Origin: Flavobacteriales bacterium
Lineage (GTDB): Bacteria; Bacteroidota; Bacteroidia; Flavobacteriales_F; PHOS-HE28
Length of the DNA stretch: 64,000 nucleotides
NCBI GenBank assembly: GCA_016710685.1
Contig: JADJVC010000001.1
Location: 248,001-312,000 of the forward strand
Direction: 5' to 3'
The notes under the pieces were generated by a model. It saw only the letters and a program-made list of their open reading frames with translations, did no database searches and was not told the origin of the DNA. This document shows positions 62,200 through 64,000 of this stretch, in pieces. Every line of letters starts with the position of its first letter. Position 1 is the first letter of the stretch. Both the position numbers and the translations under genes were made by a program.

Positions 62200-62207
62200 T
62201 ACTTTCG
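62200..62207 (+). promoter_or_regulatory. Candidate -7 box of the LuxR-type regulator (TACTTTCG)
   Basis: Seven of eight positions match TAnnTTTG; 29 bases before the start codon, in the spacer after rnz. Confidence 0.35.
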
Positions 62208-62236
62208 CGCTGTTTAGGATCATTCTAAAGAGCAAA

Positions 62237-62908
62237 ATGCGGATCAGGACTTTGTTAGCAGATCGTGGAGAGTTGGCATTGATCGGTCTCCGGGCCATTT
62301 TGGGCGGTGAAAGCCGGATCGAGATCGTGGGCGCGGCGCGCAATGTGGAGGACATGCTTGCGCAGATCACCCAGCACCGGCCGCATGTGGTGATGATCGA
62401 CCATACCGCTGAAGGCTTCGGTGCGGAAAGCATCCGGGAAGGCACAAAGCGATATAAGCGCACCCGGTTCGTGGCCATAACGCCCGACCCTTCGCAGCTC
62501 GCTTTGATGAGCGCATTGCGTGCCGGGGTCACGAGCTATATCAAGAAGGATTGCGACCCGCAGGAGATCGTGGATTCCGTGATCAGCACGGGTGAAGGAC
62601 GCAAATTCTTCTGCGGCAAGATCCTGCGTGCCATCCAAGGTTCAGCGATCGACGTGGCGGGCTTGGGCGAAGAAGCGACTTGCACACCGGTCACCATCAG
62701 CGACCGTGAGGCGGAGATCATTTCTTTGATCGCCGAAGGCTGCTCCTATACCGGCATCGCCGACCGTCTTTGCTTGAGCGCGCACACCGTAACCACGCAC
62801 CGCAAGAACATCATGCAAAAGCTGGGTGTGAACAATACCGCGTCGCTCGTGGTGTACGCCGTGAAGAACGGCTTGGTAAGCCCGAACAAGTTTCTGTTCA
62901 ACGCTTAG
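62237..62908 (+). CDS. NarL/LuxR-type response regulator with altered acidic pocket
   Basis: 223 residues. The receiver domain has phospho-acceptor Asp in VVMIDHTAEG (about residue 55), Thr in VAITPDP and Lys in YIKKDCD. The usual Asp-Asp at the end of strand 1 is Asp-Arg (LLADRGEL), so magnesium binding may be weakened. The LuxR helix-turn-helix is EAEIISLIAEGCSYTGIAD then LCLSAHTVTTHRKNIMQKLG. No kinase is adjacent. In relatives this family often lies next to rnz. Confidence 0.85.
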   Translation: MRIRTLLADRGELALIGLRAILGGESRIEIVGAARNVEDMLAQITQHRPHVVMIDHTAEGFGAESIREGTKRYKRTRFVAITPDPSQLALMSALRAGVTSYIKKDCDPQEIVDSVISTGEGRKFFCGKILRAIQGSAIDVAGLGEEATCTPVTISDREAEIISLIAEGCSYTGIADRLCLSAHTVTTHRKNIMQKLGVNNTASLVVYAVKNGLVSPNKFLFNA

Positions 62909-62929
62909 ATATTTCCGCACCTTAGCGCC

Positions 62930-63775
62930 ATGGCAACATGGGTGGCGGATATTGGTGGCAGCAGTTCGCGTTGGGCGCGTATTGCCACGGAAGGCAGCGC
63001 AGAGATCCGCGGGGACCTGCCCGGTTTCAATCCTAATTCCGGTGATCCGGAAGCGTTGCTGAATGCACTTTCCGCTTTGCGGGAAAGTGGGGTGAACGAA
63101 GCGCACGAGGTTTTTGTGTACGGTGCCGGATGTGGCAGTGCGCAAGGGAAATCCAGCATGCGAACGGCGATGGCAACGGCTTGGCCGGCATCGACTATCA
63201 CTGTGGAGACGGACCTGCTTGGCGCGGCAAGAAGCATGTACGGCGAAGAGGAAGGGTTGATCCTGATCCTCGGCACAGGCATGAATTGTGGCCGCTACAT
63301 CGGCAAGGAACTGCAAACCCCGATGCCTTCCTTGGGGTGGATGCTCGGAGATGAAGGCAGCGGCGCGGACCTTGGCCGGGCCTTGTTGCGCGAGGCTTTG
63401 CTGGGGCTGCTTACAAAAGCTGAAGAAGCACTGCTCTTTCCAGAAGGCATCCACCGGGACCAATTGATGCAAGGTGTTTACCGATCAACCGCACAGCAGG
63501 CATTCCTCGCTTCTTTCGCGAAAAGACTGGCCACGTCGGGGGCGGAAGATCTTGCCGAACGCGTGATCGAACCGAGATTCATGGCAATGGGGAAGGTGCT
63601 CAGCCATTTTTTTCCGCAGCAAGAAGGCCCGTGGATCAAAGCCGTCGGCTCCATCGCTTGGGCGTTTGAGGAGCACTTGGAGAGCGCGCTCGGGCTGAAC
63701 GGGATATTCCTTACCGAGGTACAGCGGGATCCGATGGAAGGCTTGGTGCGCTTCCATTCGAAGCCCCGGAACTGA
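62930..63775 (+). CDS. BadF/BadG-family ATPase, N-acetylglucosamine kinase-like
   Basis: 281 residues. The phosphate-1 motif is VADIGGSSSRWARI (residues 5-18), and the second loop is LILILGTGMNCGRYIG (about 104-119). GWMLGDEGSGADLGR is the conserved block before the substrate site. This layout fits the GlcNAc kinase-like ASKHA family found in Bacteroidota. It may recycle amino sugars, which would suit the GH20 enzyme in this window, but that link is inference. Its 3' end overlaps a minus-strand gene by 65 bp. Confidence 0.87.
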   Translation: MATWVADIGGSSSRWARIATEGSAEIRGDLPGFNPNSGDPEALLNALSALRESGVNEAHEVFVYGAGCGSAQGKSSMRTAMATAWPASTITVETDLLGAARSMYGEEEGLILILGTGMNCGRYIGKELQTPMPSLGWMLGDEGSGADLGRALLREALLGLLTKAEEALLFPEGIHRDQLMQGVYRSTAQQAFLASFAKRLATSGAEDLAERVIEPRFMAMGKVLSHFFPQQEGPWIKAVGSIAWAFEEHLESALGLNGIFLTEVQRDPMEGLVRFHSKPRN

Positions 63776-64000
63776 GCGCCTGTTCCCCTATCACCAAGGT
63801 TTTCAGCAAGCCGAGCGCAGCTTGGTTATCCGATGCTTGAATGGTGTTGAGCACTTGCTTTTTTTCCACGGCGGTCAGGTGCCAGCTCAGGCTTATCTCG
63901 TCGTCATCGTCGTGGCGCAGCTGCAGGTCTATGATGTGCAACGGGAAATCCACCCATGCATCACTTTGCTTAACCATCAGGTCGTAGTCCTGGTCTTGGC
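63711..64000 (-). CDS. C-terminal part of an unidentified protein (5' end outside window)
   Basis: The frame is open to the right edge of the window; at least 96 residues are visible. The visible part begins around QDYDLMVKQSDAWVDFPLHI and contains an acidic patch HDDDDEISLSW and a helical segment VEKKQVLNTIQASDNQAAL. I do not recognise a family. It overlaps the BadF-type gene tail-to-tail by 65 bp, and its Ser/Pro-rich last ~20 residues may be a read-through extension. Confidence 0.55.
   Translation of the reverse strand, partial: QDQDYDLMVKQSDAWVDFPLHIIDLQLRHDDDDEISLSWHLTAVEKKQVLNTIQASDNQAALGLLKTLVIGEQALSSGASNGSAPSLPSDPAVPR

Overview
The window is chromosomal DNA from a GC-rich member of the Bacteroidota, most likely order Flavobacteriales. 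The evidence is several proteins with type IX secretion (T9SS) C-terminal sorting domains, Bacteroidota-typical families (DUF5683, DUF4293, DUF4421, PUR/DUF3276, tricorn-like S41 peptidase, Rho with a long disordered insertion, S16 with a long tail), TAnnTTTG-like -7 promoter boxes, and little use of Shine-Dalgarno sites. The lineage call is an inference from gene content. I found no tRNA, rRNA, CRISPR array, transposase or prophage. Most of the window is housekeeping.

Layout. 1-4 kb: end of a PiT phosphate transporter, recN, fabI. 4-5 kb: a DHCW-motif cupin gene and its truncated tandem copy, followed by a minisatellite. 5-11.2 kb (minus): DUF5683, dapB, two overlapping signal peptidases, a lipoprotein, a CoA-type NUDIX hydrolase and a T9SS cargo protein. 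11.5-16.3 kb: a tricorn-like protease divergent from an Mpl-type Mur ligase. 16.5-19.7 kb: rho with DUF4199, divergent from DUF4293. 19.9-23.1 kb: a phosphoesterase, truA and an ABC exporter. 23-31 kb (minus): T9SS proteins, a TPR histidine kinase with its LytTR regulator, and two tandem secreted alpha/beta hydrolases. 31-35.4 kb: trxA and dnaE. 35.7-41.5 kb: an NTF2-like protein, DUF4421, an M1 peptidase and a GH20 hexosaminidase. 41.8-46.7 kb: rpsP-rimM-trmN6, a saccharopine dehydrogenase homologue and a universal stress protein. 47-51.3 kb (minus): YceI, paaH, paaG, endonuclease I, rhodanese. 51.5-54.5 kb: a small periplasmic protein, a PUR protein and an ABC exporter. 54.6-64 kb (plus): leucine dehydrogenase, nusB, DUF1573, yajC, coaE, pyrR, pyrB, STAS, a T9SS protein, rnz, a LuxR-type regulator and a BadF-type kinase.

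Three things stand out beyond the gene list. First, the spacers carry short-period degenerate repeats (7-, 8- and 9-base units, often as facing inverted pairs), and two genes read through into them at their 3' ends. Second, two spacers hold long hairpin elements (46679-46843 and 58392-58484). Third, five conserved genes (a lytTR regulator, an M1 peptidase, a GH20 enzyme, nusB, rnz) are each broken by one single-base length change, in or beside a homopolymer run. Because nusB and rnz are core genes, assembly indels are the likeliest cause. I saw no convincing new multi-gene system.
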